34,259 nucleotides of DNA from Heterostelium multicystogenum (GCA_003667245.1 RCNN01000587.1:1-34259), one strand, 5' to 3'; counted from the stretch's first letter, positions 8,884-19,390 are shown. Program-made: numbers and translations. The notes: a model not told the origin generated them from the letters alone.

Positions 8884-10477
8884 GCGACACGGCCAAGCGC
8901 GCCAGCTCTTGGCTCGACCCGTTGATCTGCCCTGCTCCCGAAGATGATTGCGCGGACAGGTCACGAATGTTGACGATGTTGCGATCCACTTCCTTGGCCA
9001 CTTGCGCCTGCTCCTCGGCGGCGCTGGCGATGACCAGGTTGCGCTGGTGAATCTGGTCGATGGAGTCGGTGATCTGGCTCAAGGCTCCACCGGCGCCTTC
9101 GGCCAGGATCAAGGTTTCGCTGGCCCGCTGGGTGCTCGATTGCATTGAGGTCAGTGCCTCGCTGGAGCCACTGCGCATCGCGGTGACCATCTGGTCGATT
9201 TCCAGGGTCGATTGCTGGGTGCGATGGGCCAGCGCACGCACTTCGTCGGCCACCACGGCAAAGCCACGCCCGGACTCACCGGCACGCGCCGCCTCGATGG
9301 CGGCGTTCAGGGCCAACAGGTTGGTCTGCTCGGCGATGGAGCGAATCACATCGAGCACCTTGCCGATGTCCCGCGATTGATCGGCGAGGTTTTGCACCAG
9401 GCTCGAGGTTTCACCGATGTTGGTACTCAACGCCTGAATCGCGCTGACCGTCTCGCCGACGCGCTGCTGGCCATCGCGGGCCGTTTCATTGGAGAGCCGG
9501 GTGGATTCGGAAGTGGAGACTGCATTACGTGCCACCTCATCGGCGGCCGAAGTCATCTCGTTGACCGCGGTGGCGGCTTGCTCGATTTCAGCGGTCTGCT
9601 TTTGCAGGCTGCGGCTGCTCTGGTCGGTGATGCCGTTGAGGTCGGTGGCCGATGCGGCCATCTGCCCGGCCGACTGGCGAATCAGCTGCAAGGTACTGCG
9701 CAGGCTGCCTTGCATGGTCTGCAACGCCACCAGCAGGCGGGTCACTTCGTCATCGCCGGTGACTTCAACGGTCTGGGTCAGGTCGCCTTGAGCGACGTTT
9801 TCGGCGGCACGCACCGCGTGGCTGAGCGGGCCGACAATGCTACGCGTCAGCAACCAGGCCAAGGCCACGGTGCTCAACGCCGCCAGCAGCACGAAGCCGA
9901 AGACCATCGTGCGCGAGCGGCTGTACTGCAACTCGGCCGTCTGGCCCTGCAGGTTTATCTGGGCGTTGTAATAGTCGGCCAGGGCATTGAGCTGATTGCC
10001 GGAACCGTCGACCACGGTCTTCATGTCCACCAGCAACAACTTGTTCAGCTCGGCGGTCTGCTGCTTGTCGGCGAGGATGAATGACTGAGTGAGACCTTGC
10101 TGATACTGACGCAGGGAGACCTGGAACTGATCATAAAGATTGCGTACCTCGGGGGTATCAATCACCGCATTCAGGTCGGCCAGTTTCTTCGTCAGATCCT
10201 GGCTGCGGGTGTCCATCTGGCTGCGGTATTGCGAGAGGCTCGCGGGATTGGGATCAAGGGCCATGCGTAGGGAAATGGTGCGGATACGCAGCATGATTTC
10301 GCGAATGTCCGAGACCAGGCGCATTTTCGGCACCAGGCCACTTTCAACCTGCACGGCGCTTTCGCGGATGCTTGCCATGTTCGAGAGCGCAAAGAACCCC
10401 AACAGCGCCACGAGCAAGGCAATCAAGGCAAAACCGAGACCCGCACGGCGGGCGATGGACAGGCTGCGGAGCGACAT
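8852..10477 (-). CDS. Methyl-accepting chemotaxis protein (4-helix-bundle sensor)
   Basis: An intact chemoreceptor, 541 residues from ATG 10477. Order: helix 1 ([20 protein letters not shown]), a periplasmic four-helix-bundle sensor (about residues 35-185), helix 2 ([20 protein letters not shown]), a HAMP domain starting [20 protein letters not shown], and the signalling hairpin with the conserved tip [19 protein letters not shown] and [19 protein letters not shown]. In-frame ATGs at 10501 and 10492 exist, but the FliA promoter would leave too short a leader for them, so [13 protein letters not shown] is preferred. There is no C-terminal CheR-tethering pentapeptide: the protein ends ARFQL. 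The four-helix-bundle sensor often binds small organic or amino acids; the ligand cannot be predicted here. Confidence 0.95.
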   Translation of the reverse strand: MSLRSLSIARRAGLGFALIALLVALLGFFALSNMASIRESAVQVESGLVPKMRLVSDIREIMLRIRTISLRMALDPNPASLSQYRSQMDTRSQDLTKKLADLNAVIDTPEVRNLYDQFQVSLRQYQQGLTQSFILADKQQTAELNKLLLVDMKTVVDGSGNQLNALADYYNAQINLQGQTAELQYSRSRTMVFGFVLLAALSTVALAWLLTRSIVGPLSHAVRAAENVAQGDLTQTVEVTGDDEVTRLLVALQTMQGSLRSTLQLIRQSAGQMAASATDLNGITDQSSRSLQKQTAEIEQAATAVNEMTSAADEVARNAVSTSESTRLSNETARDGQQRVGETVSAIQALSTNIGETSSLVQNLADQSRDIGKVLDVIRSIAEQTNLLALNAAIEAARAGESGRGFAVVADEVRALAHRTQQSTLEIDQMVTAMRSGSSEALTSMQSSTQRASETLILAEGAGGALSQITDSIDQIHQRNLVIASAAEEQAQVAKEVDRNIVNIRDLSAQSSSGAGQINGSSQELARLAVSLNEAVARFQL

Positions 10478-10518
10478 GGCGATTGTTCTCATTATGGGCA
10501 TACGACACGTATGACAGA

Positions 10519-10545
10519 GTTTCGGCCAGTCAGGGCGGGACTTTA
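10519..10545 (-). promoter_or_regulatory. Sigma28 (FliA) flagellar promoter for the chemoreceptor
   Basis: On the minus strand TAAA (10545-10542), exactly 15 bp, then GCCGAAAC (10526-10519). The FliA consensus is TAAA-N15-GCCGATAA, so both boxes and the spacing fit, with two mismatches in the -10 box. Transcription would begin near 10511, about 34 bp before the preferred ATG at 10477. This is direct evidence that the receptor belongs to the late flagellar/chemotaxis regulon. Confidence 0.75.
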
Positions 10546-10655
10546 GGGGTGTCGACCAGAAGTTAAGAGATATAAATTATCGACGTAAAAGGCCCACGGG
10601 TCGGACGCGCCTTGAATGTATTTCCAAGGCAGTCCGGGGCGCTTTATTCAGCGGG

Positions 10656-11683
10656 TTACATTGACCACGCCTGCGCACTTGCAAAAAAAGCCTGAGCATT
10701 ACTGTCCAGCGTTTCCAGGTGATACCCGCCCTCCTGCACGATCACACACGGCAACCCCAATCCACGAATGCACTCCCCCAGCCGCGCAAATCCTTCCCGC
10801 GTCACCGCCACTTTGCTTTGCGGATCCAGCTCGTAGATATCGAACCCCAGCGACAACACCAGCACGTCCGCCGAGAAGTCCTTCACTGCCTTCAATGCCA
10901 GTTCCAGCTTTTGGAAAAACACCGCCTCACTCGCGCCATGCGCCATTGGCAGGTTGAGGTTGAAGCCTTCACCCGCAGCAGCGCCGCGCTCTTCCGCAAA
11001 GCCTGCAACCCCCGGATAGAAGTTGGTCGGGTCGCCATGAATCGACACGTACAGCACGTCATCACGCTCGTAGAAAATCTCCTGGATGCCTTGCCCGTGG
11101 TGCATGTCGGTGTCGAGTACGGCGACGCGCTCGAAGCCAGCGCGCAACGCCTGCGCCGCAACCCGCCGCGTTGTTGATATAGCAGAACCCACCGGCTGCA
11201 TCAAAACGCGCGTGGTGGCCTGGCGGGCGGCATAGCGCGTAGGCCGCGGGTGCGCCGTCGAGGATGTCCCGGGCGGCAGCGACGGCGCTTTGGGCGGACC
11301 AATAGGCCGAGCGCCAGGTGAGTTCGCCAATCGGGCAACTGCCGTCGGCGAGGTAGCGCGCCGCCTGGGCAAGGATGCCGCGCAGGGCGTTGGGCTCGCG
11401 CACGAAGATGTTGGACATGACTTCGTCGCCCCAGTCTTCGGGGATTTCTTTCCAGCGCTGGTGGGCTTCCTGGAGGAAAGGCCAGGTAGGCCGCACCGTG
11501 CACAGCCAGCAGTGGATCAAGGCCGTGGTCGTGGGGTTGCTGGATGTCGAAGCCCAGGTTTTGCGCGGCCAGCAGCAGATTGCGGGCGCGCTCCGGGACT
11601 TCCTGCGGGGTACGCATCTGGCCACGGGAGTAGTAGCTGCGAGGATGGTGCAGGAGTTGTTCGGGGTGGAAATAAGTACGCAT
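10656..11683 (-). CDS. Histone-deacetylase-superfamily amidohydrolase, acetylpolyamine amidohydrolase type
   Basis: About 342 residues. It begins MRTYFHPEQLLHHPRSYY (good AGGAGA ribosome site) and carries all hallmark motifs: CRPPGHHARFDAAGGFCY with the catalytic His pair, AVLDTDMHHGQGIQ with zinc Asp and His, LSLGFDIYELDP with the third zinc Asp, and VQEGGYH with the transition-state Tyr. SIHGDPTNFYPGVAG is typical of bacterial acetylpolyamine amidohydrolases. Two frameshifts occur, near 11480 and near 11165 (GGG/GG ambiguity). The enzyme class removes acetyl groups from acetylated polyamines in the cytoplasm. It follows an M20 amidohydrolase and an MHS transporter in the same direction, separated by a REP element, which hints at uptake and use of an N-acylated compound. 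Confidence 0.88.
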
Positions 11684-11728
11684 GGGATTTCTCCTGATGG
11701 GCACACATCTGCGGTTGAACACCGGACC

Positions 11729-11817
11729 TGTAGGAGCTGGCTTGCCTGCGATTGCGGTGGCTCAGATACAAATTTGTTGCCTGAACCACCGCTATCGCAG
11801 GCAAGCCAGCTCCTACA
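11729..11817. repeat. Second REP-type inverted repeat
   Basis: Two 32-bp arms, 11729-11760 (starting TGTAGGAGCTGGCTTGCCTG) and 11786-11817, are inverted complements with one mismatch, separated by 25 bp. This is the TGTAGGAGC class of Pseudomonas REP, different from the cluster at 3904. It lies between two same-direction genes and could reduce transcription of the acetylpolyamine-type gene relative to the upstream gene. Confidence 0.85.
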
Positions 11818-11851
11818 TTTTGATCGTGTTCAACCTTGCAGAAATGTTTCG

Positions 11852-13082
11852 TTAATTAGCCTGGCCGGCACGTTTCAACACGGCATTGAGCAATACATCG
11901 GTACCTGGCGAACGTCCTCGGGCAGCACATCTTCGGCTTCGTTATGACTCAAAGCCGCCCACACACGGGATAAAGACCATCGCCGTGGGGCAGAACCGCG
12001 CCAGGTGGATGGCGTCATGGCCAGCACCGCTGACAATCGATTGCTGGGCATAACCCAACGCATCCACGGCGGACTGCACACAGGCGACACACTCGGCATC
12101 AAACGGTGTCGCCGGGCTGATCCAGTGCGGGCTGACGGTGACGCTCAGACCACGTTGGGGCGGCGATGTCCTGCAAGCGGGTGCGCACCTGTTGCTCCAT
12201 GGCTTCTATGTCGGCGTCGCGGTGATGACGCAGGTCGACGGTAAAATTCAGCAAGCCGGGAATGGTGTTGCGCGACGACTTGGCGATGCTCAATTCACCC
12301 ACGGTCGTGAGGCCCTCAGGCGCAAAATCAGCCGCCAGGTTTTCCAGCGACTGGATCATCTGCGCGGCGCCGTACAAGGCGTCCTTGCGCAGTGGCATCG
12401 GCGTGGTCCCGGCATGGGCGGCCATACCTTCCACGCGCACGTCGAGCCAGCGAATCGCCTGCCCACCGGTGACCACGCCAATGCTCTTGGCGTTGTCTTC
12501 CAGAATAGGACCTTGCTCGATGTGCGCTTCAAAATACGCATCCACCGCGCCGCCCAATGGGCGCTCGCCGTTGTAGCCGGTGCTGCGCAACGCATCCGCC
12601 ACGCTGACACCGGCGACATCCCGGGTGGCCAGCGCGTTATCCAACGCCAAGGTGCCAGTGAACACCGCCGAGCCGAGCATGGCCGGGGTAAACCGGGCGC
12701 CCTCCTCGTTGGTCCACACCGCGATTTCCAGCGGTTTGCGGGTCTTGATGCCGTGGTCGTCGAGGCTGCGGATCACTTCCAGTCCGGCCAGCACACCATA
12801 GACGCCATCAAAACGCCCGCCTTCCGGCTGGGTGTCGAGGTGGCTGCCCATCATCACCGGCGCAGCTTCAGGGTCGGTGCCAGCCCGGCGGGCGAACAGG
12901 TTGCCGATGGCATCGACGCTCAGGGTCAGCCCGGCCTCTTCACACCAGCGGCTGAACAGTGCGCGGCCCGCCTGGTCTTCGGCGCTCAAGGCCAGGCGGC
13001 AACTGCCACCGCGGGCCGTGGCGCCGATTTCGGCCATGGCCATCAGGCTGGCCCACAGGCGCTCGCCATTAATCTTCAACAT
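11852..13082 (-). CDS. M20-family Zn amidohydrolase (allantoate / N-carbamoyl-L-amino acid amidohydrolase type)
   Basis: About 410 residues. Zinc-site motifs are visible: MMGSHLDTQPEGGRFDG (His and bridging Asp), WTNEEGARF (paired Glu), EAHIEQGPIL (His), and a late SGAGHDA with the last His. The dimerisation lid carries GMAAHAGTTPMPLRKDAL. Three frameshifts affect the end: the G-run 12157-12160, the AAA at 11951-11953, and near 11905; the native end LLNAVLKRAGQAN stops at 11852. I chose ATG 13082 rather than 13088 because GGAG is 7 bp before it and only 1 bp before the other. Members release ammonia or CO2 from carbamoyl or ureido nitrogen compounds. The upstream MHS transporter, 22 bp away, probably brings in the substrate. 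Confidence 0.9.
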
Positions 13083-13104
13083 ACACATTCTCCAATCAAA
13101 CGCT

Positions 13105-14416
13105 TCAAGCCATTTCAAGACGGTGGGCGGTGGCGTGACGCCGGGACAACGCAAGTACGCACAGCAGCGAAACCGCCGCGATCGCGCTGTAGAACACAGC
13201 CATCGGCCACCACTGGCCCTGGTATTCATGGGCCAGCCAGGTGCCGATCAACGGCGTGAGGCCACCGGCCAGCGCGCCGCACACTTGATAGGCCAGGGAG
13301 ATGGCGGTGTAGCGCACGCGGGTTTCGAACAAGCCGCTGACGAAGCCTGCAATCACCGCATAAAACGAGGCCATGCACACCACGGCCAGGGCGATGCCGA
13401 TGATGATCAATAGCGCCTGGCCGCTGCTGACAAGCACGAACATCGGATAAGGCGAGGCCATCGCAAGCACGCTCATCGCACACAGAAAGCGTGTGGCACC
13501 GACCTTCTCCGCCACCCAGGCCGCCAGCGGCTGGACACAGAACTGGATGATGGCCACGACAAACAGGCATTCCAGAATCAACGAGCGCGGCAGGTTAAGT
13601 TGCTGGGTGGTGTAGGCAATCATGAAGGTGTTGGTGAAATACACCCCGGCAATCCCCAGGGTGTTGGCACCGATGCACAGCAGCAGCGGGCGCCAGGCCG
13701 TTTTCAGCACTTCGATCACCGGGGCCTGATCCTGGGTGATGGCCCGGGCCTTTTCTGCCTTGGCTTTGTCTTCCAGGAACTCAGGCGATTCGTTGACGCC
13801 CAGGCGGATTGCCAGACCGACGATCAACAACAAGGCACTGGCCAGGAACGGCACGCGCCAGCCCCAACTGAGCAGGTCGGCCTCCGACAAACGGGTTACC
13901 GCACTGAAGGCCAGCAACGACAGGATCAAACCCGCCGGGCTGCCCAACTGTGCAAAGGAGGCAAAGAAATTGCGACGGCCTTTGGGTGCATGTTCGCCGG
14001 CCATCAGCACCGCCCCGCCCCACTCGCCGCCAACGGCGATGCCCTGCACGATGCGCAGCAGCACCAGCAACACCGGCGCCGCGACGCCGATCTGCGCGTA
14101 GGTCGGCAACAGGCCGATACATACGGTGACCACGCCCATCATCACCAGCGTGATCACCAGGGATTTCTTGCGACCGATACGGTCACCGATATGCCCAAAC
14201 ACAATGCCGCCCAATGGCCGAGCGAAAAAGCCCACGGCAAAGGTGCCGAACGCGGCCATGGTGCTGAACAGTTTGTCGTCGGAAGGGAAGAACAATTGAC
14301 CGAACACCAGCGCGGCGGCGGTGGCGTAGATGTAAAAGTCGTACCACTCGATCATGGTGCCGATGAAAAGCGGCGGCCGCGGCACGGCGCGGCTGCGGCG
14401 AAGCGGAAGGCTTCAT
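13105..14416 (-). CDS. MHS-family MFS transporter (shikimate/proline-betaine-like), one frameshift
   Basis: About 437 residues with twelve helices. Key motifs: FIGTMIEWYDFYIYATAAAL in helix 1, FGHIGDRIGRKK in loop 2-3, and RIVQGIAVGGEWGGAVLMAGE around helix 4, which mark the metabolite:H+ symporter family. The natural start is ATG 14416 (MKPSASPQP) with AGGAG 9 bp upstream; one extra base in the AAAA run at 14366-14369 separates the first 15 codons from the rest. It is the first gene of a run with the M20 hydrolase (22 bp gap) and the acetylpolyamine-type enzyme, and is divergent from a LysR gene, the usual layout for a LysR-controlled uptake and catabolism unit. Confidence 0.92.
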
Positions 14417-14530
14417 GGGGCTGGCTCCTTTGGTTATTTTTTTGGCAGGAGAAAGGTCTGGCGCACGCGCTCTGATGGCGCTGGTTGAGGGTGATTTTTC
14501 GTCTCGGCCCTATGATTAGTCAATTTTCTA

Positions 14531-14550
14531 TTTATTATTCCGATTATAAA
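14531..14550. promoter_or_regulatory. Candidate LysR-type operator in the divergent intergenic region
   Basis: An AT-rich interrupted palindrome, TTTAT at 14531-14535 and ATAAA at 14546-14550, lies about 26 bp before the LysR start inside a 159-bp divergent spacer. LysR boxes are T-N11-A with dyad symmetry, which this satisfies loosely. The AT content is high compared with the coding flanks. Promoters for both genes are expected here, but I cannot pick a convincing sigma70 pair. Confidence 0.3.
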
Positions 14551-14575
14551 TCCTGCTTATTATCGAGCTGTCGAC

Positions 14576-15521
14576 ATGCCTGAAAATCGCCGCGATGTTC
14601 ATCCGCTGCTCAATGACCGCCTGGACTGGAACCTGTTGCGCACCTTCCGGGTGATCGGCCAGGAGTTGAGCATCAGTCGCGCCGCCGCCCGCCTGCACCT
14701 CACCCAGCCGGCCATCAGCCAGGCGCTCAAGCGCCTGGAAGAACAGCTCGACTGCCAGTTGATCGCCCGGCGCGGCCCGCGCTTCGTGCTGACCGAAGCC
14801 GGCGAGCAGATTTTCGCGATCGCCGGCGAGATGTATGGCCAGGTCTCGCAGATGAGCAACGCCCTGCAAAAGCCTGGCGACGAGGTGCTTGGCAAAGTGC
14901 GGTTGCTGATGATCAGCCGGATCAGTTCGGACACCTTTGATGACTTCCTGGCGGACTTCCATCGCCAGCATCCCCGGGTCGACCTGGACGTTGAGGTGAT
15001 GCGCAGCTCTGACATCGTCGCCGCCCTGCTGGAGAAAACCGCGACGCTGGGCCTGAGCCTCAATCGCCGGCCGCAACCACGGCTGGAGCAGCACCTGTTC
15101 CTACGTCAGCGTTATGCATTTTTTTTGCGGGCGGCATCACCCGTTGTTCGGACGCACCGGGCTGGCGGAGGGAGATTTGCAGTCGGAGAACTTCGTGAGT
15201 TTCACCAGCGACCAGATTCGGCGGGATGCTCTCGCCGTTGACGATCTTTCGCGACCAGCAGGGCTTCAGCGGGCGCATCGTGGCGTCGTCCTCCAGCCTG
15301 GAGGAAGTTCGGCGGTTGGTGATTGCCGGGTTTGGCCTGGGCTGCCTGCCGATTCATGTGGTGGCCGAGGATGTGAAGCATGGGTTTGCTCTGGCGCTTG
15401 CCGCCAGACGAAGGGATTACCGACGTGGATATCCACCTGCTGTGGAACCGTGAGCAGAAAGATGAGCCGGGCGGAGACGGTGTTTATCGAAAGCCTGTCG
15501 GCACGGTTGGCCGCAGAATAA
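14576..15521 (+). CDS. LysR-family transcriptional regulator, four frameshifts
   Basis: About 310 residues. The DNA-binding part is intact: LDWNLLRTFRVIGQELSISR, then AAARLHLTQPAISQALKRLE and RRGPRFVLTEAGEQ. The effector domain includes RISSDTFDDFLADFHRQHP, ENFVSFTSDQI, SSSLEEVRRLVIAGFGLGCLP and a final SRAETVFIESLSARLAAE. Frames change at the eight-T run 15119-15126 (one T too many), near 15220, near 15400 and near 15460, so the second half is in four pieces but colinear with the family. It is divergent from the MHS transporter and is the likely activator of the transporter, amidohydrolase and acetylpolyamine-type genes. Confidence 0.85.
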
Positions 15522-15633
15522 ATGGCGTGATATGCAAGTCACTTGGCGGCCTCTTGCTAGTGTATGAGAGAGGCCCGTCGACCATCATTCGTTCACAAGT
15601 TACTCCCGCAGTCTCAAACGAAGAGGTGTTCGA

Positions 15634-16457
15634 ATGTCCAGGATATGGTTTATCACCGGCAGTTCCCGCGGCCTCGGCCGCTCGATTACCGTAGTCGCCC
15701 TGCGCGCCGGTGATCGTGTGGTTGCCACCGCGCGCAATCCCAAGCAGTTGGATGACCTGGTGGCCGAATACGGCGAGGCGATTTATCCGGTCACGCTGGA
15801 CGTGACCAATAATCAGCAGGTGCTGGAAGCGGTGGATGCCGCGGTGAAAACATTTTGGTCGCCTGGATGTGGTGGTCAATAACGCCGGCTACGGTGACCT
15901 GGCGTCGGTGGAGGATGTGACGCTGGAGGATTTTTCCGCGCAGATCAACACCAACTTCTATGGTGTGGTGCACGTGAGCAAGGCGGTGGTGCCGGTGCTG
16001 CGCGCCCAGGGCCGTGGGCATATCTTCCAGGTATCGTCGTTGGGTGGCCGCATCGGCATGGCCGGCCTGGCCGCGTATTCAGAGTGCGAAATGGGCAGTC
16101 GGTGGATTTTCCACAGTACTGGCACAGGAAGTCACGCCACTGGGCATCCAGGTGACCGTGCTGGAGCCGGGCGGCATGCGCACGGACTGGTCGGGCAGTT
16201 CCATGACGATTCCGGCCATCAGTGAGCCCTACCAACAAACGGTCGGCGCCCTGGTTGAATTGCTCAACTCCCCCGGCATCCTGCCGACGGGTCCGGACCG
16301 GGTTGCCGAAATCGTGCTGGAGCTGGCACTGAACAAAGACGCCCCGCTACGCTTGCTGATCGGCAGCGATGCCGTGCAATACGCCGCCCGTGCAGCCGCA
16401 GATTTGGCCGAGTCGGATAAGAAGTGGCATGACCTCAGCGTGTCAGCCTCGGATTAA
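15634..16457 (+). CDS. SDR-family oxidoreductase, two frameshifts
   Basis: About 275 residues. Motifs in order: MSRIWFITGSSRGLGRSI with TGSSRGLG cofactor binding, LDVTNNQQV, LDVVVNNAGYGDL, active Ser in FQVSSLGGRIG, and the active-site Tyr/Lys region before WAVGGFSTVLAQEV; then VTVLEPGGMRTDW. Shifts occur at the T-run 15853-15856 and near 16085, the latter falling exactly between the active Tyr and Lys, so the catalytic YxxxK is only visible across two frames. The family handles aldehydes, ketones or steroid-like alcohols. It is followed 26 bp later by an AraC regulator on the same strand, likely its own regulator or co-transcribed partner. Confidence 0.88.
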
Positions 16458-16483
16458 TCTCACGCTTTTGAAAAAGGTGCCGC

Positions 16484-17511
16484 ATGCCTGACGTGACCCA
16501 ACCCCGTTTCAACATACCGGATGTGTTCTGGCTGGCGCTGCAGAGCGTCGGGCTGGAGCCGTCGGTGGTGTTGCGTCAGGCACGCTTGCCCATGACCCTG
16601 CATATCCGCGAGCGGCGAGACCGGCGGCAGGTGACGACGCTGGAGTTCTTTCGCTTGTGGGAGGCGGTGCGCATACTTAATCCTGATCCGGCTGTCGGGA
16701 TATTACTGGTGACGCGGCTGGATATCACCGCGCTTCCACCCTCCAGCTTTGCCGCTTTTATCGCCCGGGATTATCGCGATGGCCTGCACCGCCTCGCCCG
16801 CTTCAAGCAATTGTGCACACCCGAGCGCCTGCAGGTTTGCGAGGATGGCCGTACCTGTACGGTGACCATCGACTGGTTGCACACGCCAGAATTACCGCCT
16901 GCGCTGCTGGTGGATGCGGCGTTTGCGACGTTTGTTGAATTGGGGCGACGGGGAGCACGGACGCAGATCACTCCCCTGCAGGTCGAACTGGTTCGCCCGG
17001 ACGATGGCAGCCGTGCACTGGCCGAGTTTTTCGGTTGCTCCGTGCGTTTTGGTGCCGGGCGCAACGCGCTGATACTGGACGCCGCCGATCTGGACCGATC
17101 TTTTCCGGGGTACAACCCGCAAATGCTCGAAATGCTGAACCCGGGCCTGGTGGCAGCGCTTGCCGAGGCCTCGACACCGGCCAGCATCAGCCATCAGGTC
17201 AAGATCACCCTCAAGCGCTTCCTGGCCAGTGGCCGCCCCGAGATGGTCGAGGTAGCGCGGGAGCTGGGCATGAGCGAACGCACGTTGCAACGGCGCATTA
17301 CCGAGGCCGGCACCAGTTTCAGGCAACTGATGCTGGAAACCGCCAGGAAGTGGTGCGGCATCTGCTCACCGAGCCGTCGATTGAGATAGACGAGATCGCG
17401 TGCCTGGTGGGCTATGAAGATACCAACTCGTTTTATCGTGCGTTTCGTTCCTGGGAGGGGACGACGCCGGCTCGGTGGCGGGCGTTGCAGACGCCCTCAT
17501 CGTCTCATTGA
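16484..17511 (+). CDS. AraC-family regulator with AraC-binding-like N-terminal domain, one frameshift
   Basis: About 342 residues. The N-terminal domain (residues about 15-200) resembles the Arabinose_bd/OruR-type region. The C-terminal DNA-binding domain has two helix-turn-helices: VEVARELGMSERTLQRRI and IDEIACLVGYEDTNSFYRAF followed by TTPARWR. A frameshift near 17342 falls between the two. The stop at 17511 overlaps the end of the convergent anti-sigma gene by 15 bp. It probably regulates the SDR gene in front, based only on position. Confidence 0.88.
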
Positions 17512-18283
17512 CGCTATGCTGACAAAAGCCTTCTCGGCACTGCGCGCCATGATCTGCAAATCCTCGAACGGGTTTCTGCCAATCAACATGAACGCATGGG
17601 ACGGGCTGGACCAAAACACCACGTTCATGCCCCGGCGCTGTTCGGTGGCCATGGCCACCGCACCTTTTTTCGCCGCCGTAATGCACAGCGCCAGCGGGCC
17701 GTGGCGCGCGTCGAGGTAGGTCAGTTGGCCGATCAGTACGCCGTCATAATCAAGGATTTGTGCGCGGCGAAATTCGGCGCCAGGCAGGTGTACTGCATCC
17801 GGGTTCAACGACAGGCCGAGCTGGGTCCCGACCGAACTCAGCTGGGCGATATGGGAGTCGGGATCGGCGCTGAGGTTTTCCAGGGTCTGGGGCGTATACA
17901 GCGCCATGTATTCGGCAACCGAGGCACGCCAGCCCGAACCGGGCTCAGGCCGGGGCCAGGTCATGAACAAGCGATCAGCGACCACACCGGCCACCGCAAA
18001 GCTTGCTGCTACCGCGAGAAATTTGCGTCGACTCAGGGTGGGTGTTTGTGCCGGCGGCAAGGCATCGAGCATCACCTGCAAACGCTCTGTAGGGGCTTGA
18101 TCGAGAACCGAATCGAAGGCTGATTTGAACGGCAAGTGGCCGCGCTTGAGCAGCTCCAAGCGGGCCGTCACGGCAGGAATCGATCCCCAGCAGGTTATCG
18201 ATAACCTGACGCTGCCGAGGGTCTAACTCACCGTCCAGGTAAGCCACCAGCAGTTCATCCGACGGTGGTGTATTTTGAGTCAT
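17497..18283 (-). CDS. Membrane anti-sigma factor, one frameshift, with Tat-like motif at the membrane helix
   Basis: About 262 residues. The N-terminal anti-sigma segment (SDELLVAYLDGELDPRQRQV) lacks the zinc HxxxCxxC. A single membrane helix near residues 95-115 is preceded by twin arginines, reading SRRKFLAVAASFAVAG. The periplasmic part has AEFRRAQILDYDGVLIGQL and MNVVFWSSPSHAFMLIGR. An extra base near 18180 separates the first 35 codons from the rest. The start overlaps the ECF sigma stop as ATGA (18280-18283), the usual sign of a sigma/anti-sigma pair. The protein would hold the sigma factor at the inner membrane until a periplasmic signal arrives. Confidence 0.85.
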
Positions 18284-18833
18284 CGTCGTTCTCCGCTCGA
18301 TTTATCCAACAAGCCGCTTGAGTGCGCAGTTTCAGCCAACTTCATGCGCGCAGCGGCCAACCGGCTCATCACCGTTCCTACGGGAATATGCAGGACTTCG
18401 GCAATTTCCTTGTATGAGAGGCCTTCGACGTAGGCCAGAAAAACAGTCTCCCGCTGCGCTTCGGGTAATGCATTGACGCGCTTGATCACCTGCGCGGCCA
18501 GGACCTGGTCCTGAGCCAGGGCTTCACCGTCGAACGACAACGCCTGCTCGGCGTCGACAAACCCCTGCCCTTGCCGTACTCGCTGGGCGCGCAATTCGTT
18601 AAGCCAGATCGAATGCATGATCGTCAGCAACCAGCGGTCCAGCCGCGTGCCAGCCACGAACTGGCCTGCACGCTCCAACGCCCGCACGCAGGTGGCTTGC
18701 ACCAGGTCATCAGCCACATGCTTTTGTCGCGACAGCACCAGCCCGTATCGCCATAAACGTGGCAAACAGCTGGCTCAACTCTCGGCGCAACTCAGCGTCT
18801 GTGGTGATGGCAATCTCCCGGCTGTTCGCTCAC
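18280..18833 (-). CDS. ECF-type RNA polymerase sigma factor, frameshifted near the N-terminus
   Basis: Region 2 is visible as GLVLSRQKHVADDLVQATCV and RLDRWLLTIMHSIWLNELR, and region 4 as LPEAQRETVFLAYVEGLSYK followed by EIAEVLHIPVGTVMSRLAAAR. The clean frame begins with a TTG at 18765, but the region 2.1 sequence continues upstream in other frames (AELRRELSQL) back to GTG 18833, so I place the start there; extra bases at about 18764-18766 and near 18815 explain the break. Length is then about 184 residues, right for an ECF factor. Gene order is cytochrome b561, TPR protein, sigma, anti-sigma, with a 4-bp gap to the TPR stop and a 4-bp overlap with the anti-sigma. Confidence 0.88.
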
Positions 18834-18837
18834 AGCT

Positions 18838-19390
18838 TCAAGCCTGAGGCGCGGCGGCGATGGCTTCTGCCAGGTCTTCGTACTCTTCGCAGGTGGTGCT
18901 GCACAACGCCTTGATCTTCACCAGTTGCTCCTGGGCCAGGTCCACACGGCCCTTGATGACGTAGGCCTCCCCCAGGTACTCACGGACTTGTGCGTAGTTG
19001 GGGTCCAGTGCCACGGACTTCAGGTAGTAGCTGATGCCTTCATCGGTGCGCCCCAGTTTGCGGGTGGCGTAGCCGCGGTAGTTCAGGGCCTTGGCGGTGT
19101 TCGGGTTGTGCAGGGTGTTCGAGCAGTGACAGGGCTTCTTCGTAACGCCCGTCCTTGGCCAGGCGGTAGGCGTAGTCGGTGCGGTCGGCGTCCGACGTGG
19201 CCTTGCTGGTTTGCAGCACGCACTTGCCGGTCTTGGTATCCCAGACCTGGCCTTTGGGGCAGTTGGGCTTGGGCGGCGCCGATTCGTCACCGGAGGCATG
19301 GGCCTGGCCGGCCAATAGCGCGGCGGCCATACAGGCGCCGAAGAACAAAGCGGTGCGGTAACCAACGGCGTGCTCGGGACGACTCTTCAT
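18838..19390 (-). CDS. Exported tetratricopeptide-repeat protein, one frameshift
   Basis: About 184 residues. A Sec signal peptide (TALFFGACMAAALLAGQAHA) precedes a cysteine-bearing segment PNCPKGQVWDTKTGKCVLQT, then TPR-like helices: YAYRLAKDGRYEEALSLL, ALNYRGYATRKLGRTDEGIS, YLKSVALDPNYAQVREYLGE, AYVIKGRVDLAQEQLVKIK, and a tail LCSTTCEEYEDLAEAI with another Cys pair. A frameshift near 19120 interrupts the first repeat. ATG 19390 is preferred over 19399 because GGAG is then at a proper distance. Located in the periplasm, it could be the sensor partner or a chaperone for the cytochrome in this sigma-controlled operon. Confidence 0.8.

Noticed and set aside
9212..10084. 290-codon open frame on the plus strand
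   Set aside because: Antisense shadow of the intact chemoreceptor; low-complexity translation without motifs.
12138..13259. 373-codon open frame on the plus strand
   Set aside because: Antisense to the M20 hydrolase, whose zinc motifs are unambiguous.
13600..14475. 291-codon open frame on the plus strand
   Set aside because: Antisense shadow of the MHS transporter; Gln/His-rich translation is typical of such shadows.
14576..15521. Decayed LysR pseudogene
   Set aside because: Four shifts look severe, but all are single-base, one is at an eight-T run, and each piece keeps its conserved motifs.
18280..18765. ECF sigma starting at TTG 18765
   Set aside because: Region 2 sequence continues upstream in other frames to GTG 18833; the TTG start would cut the N-terminus.
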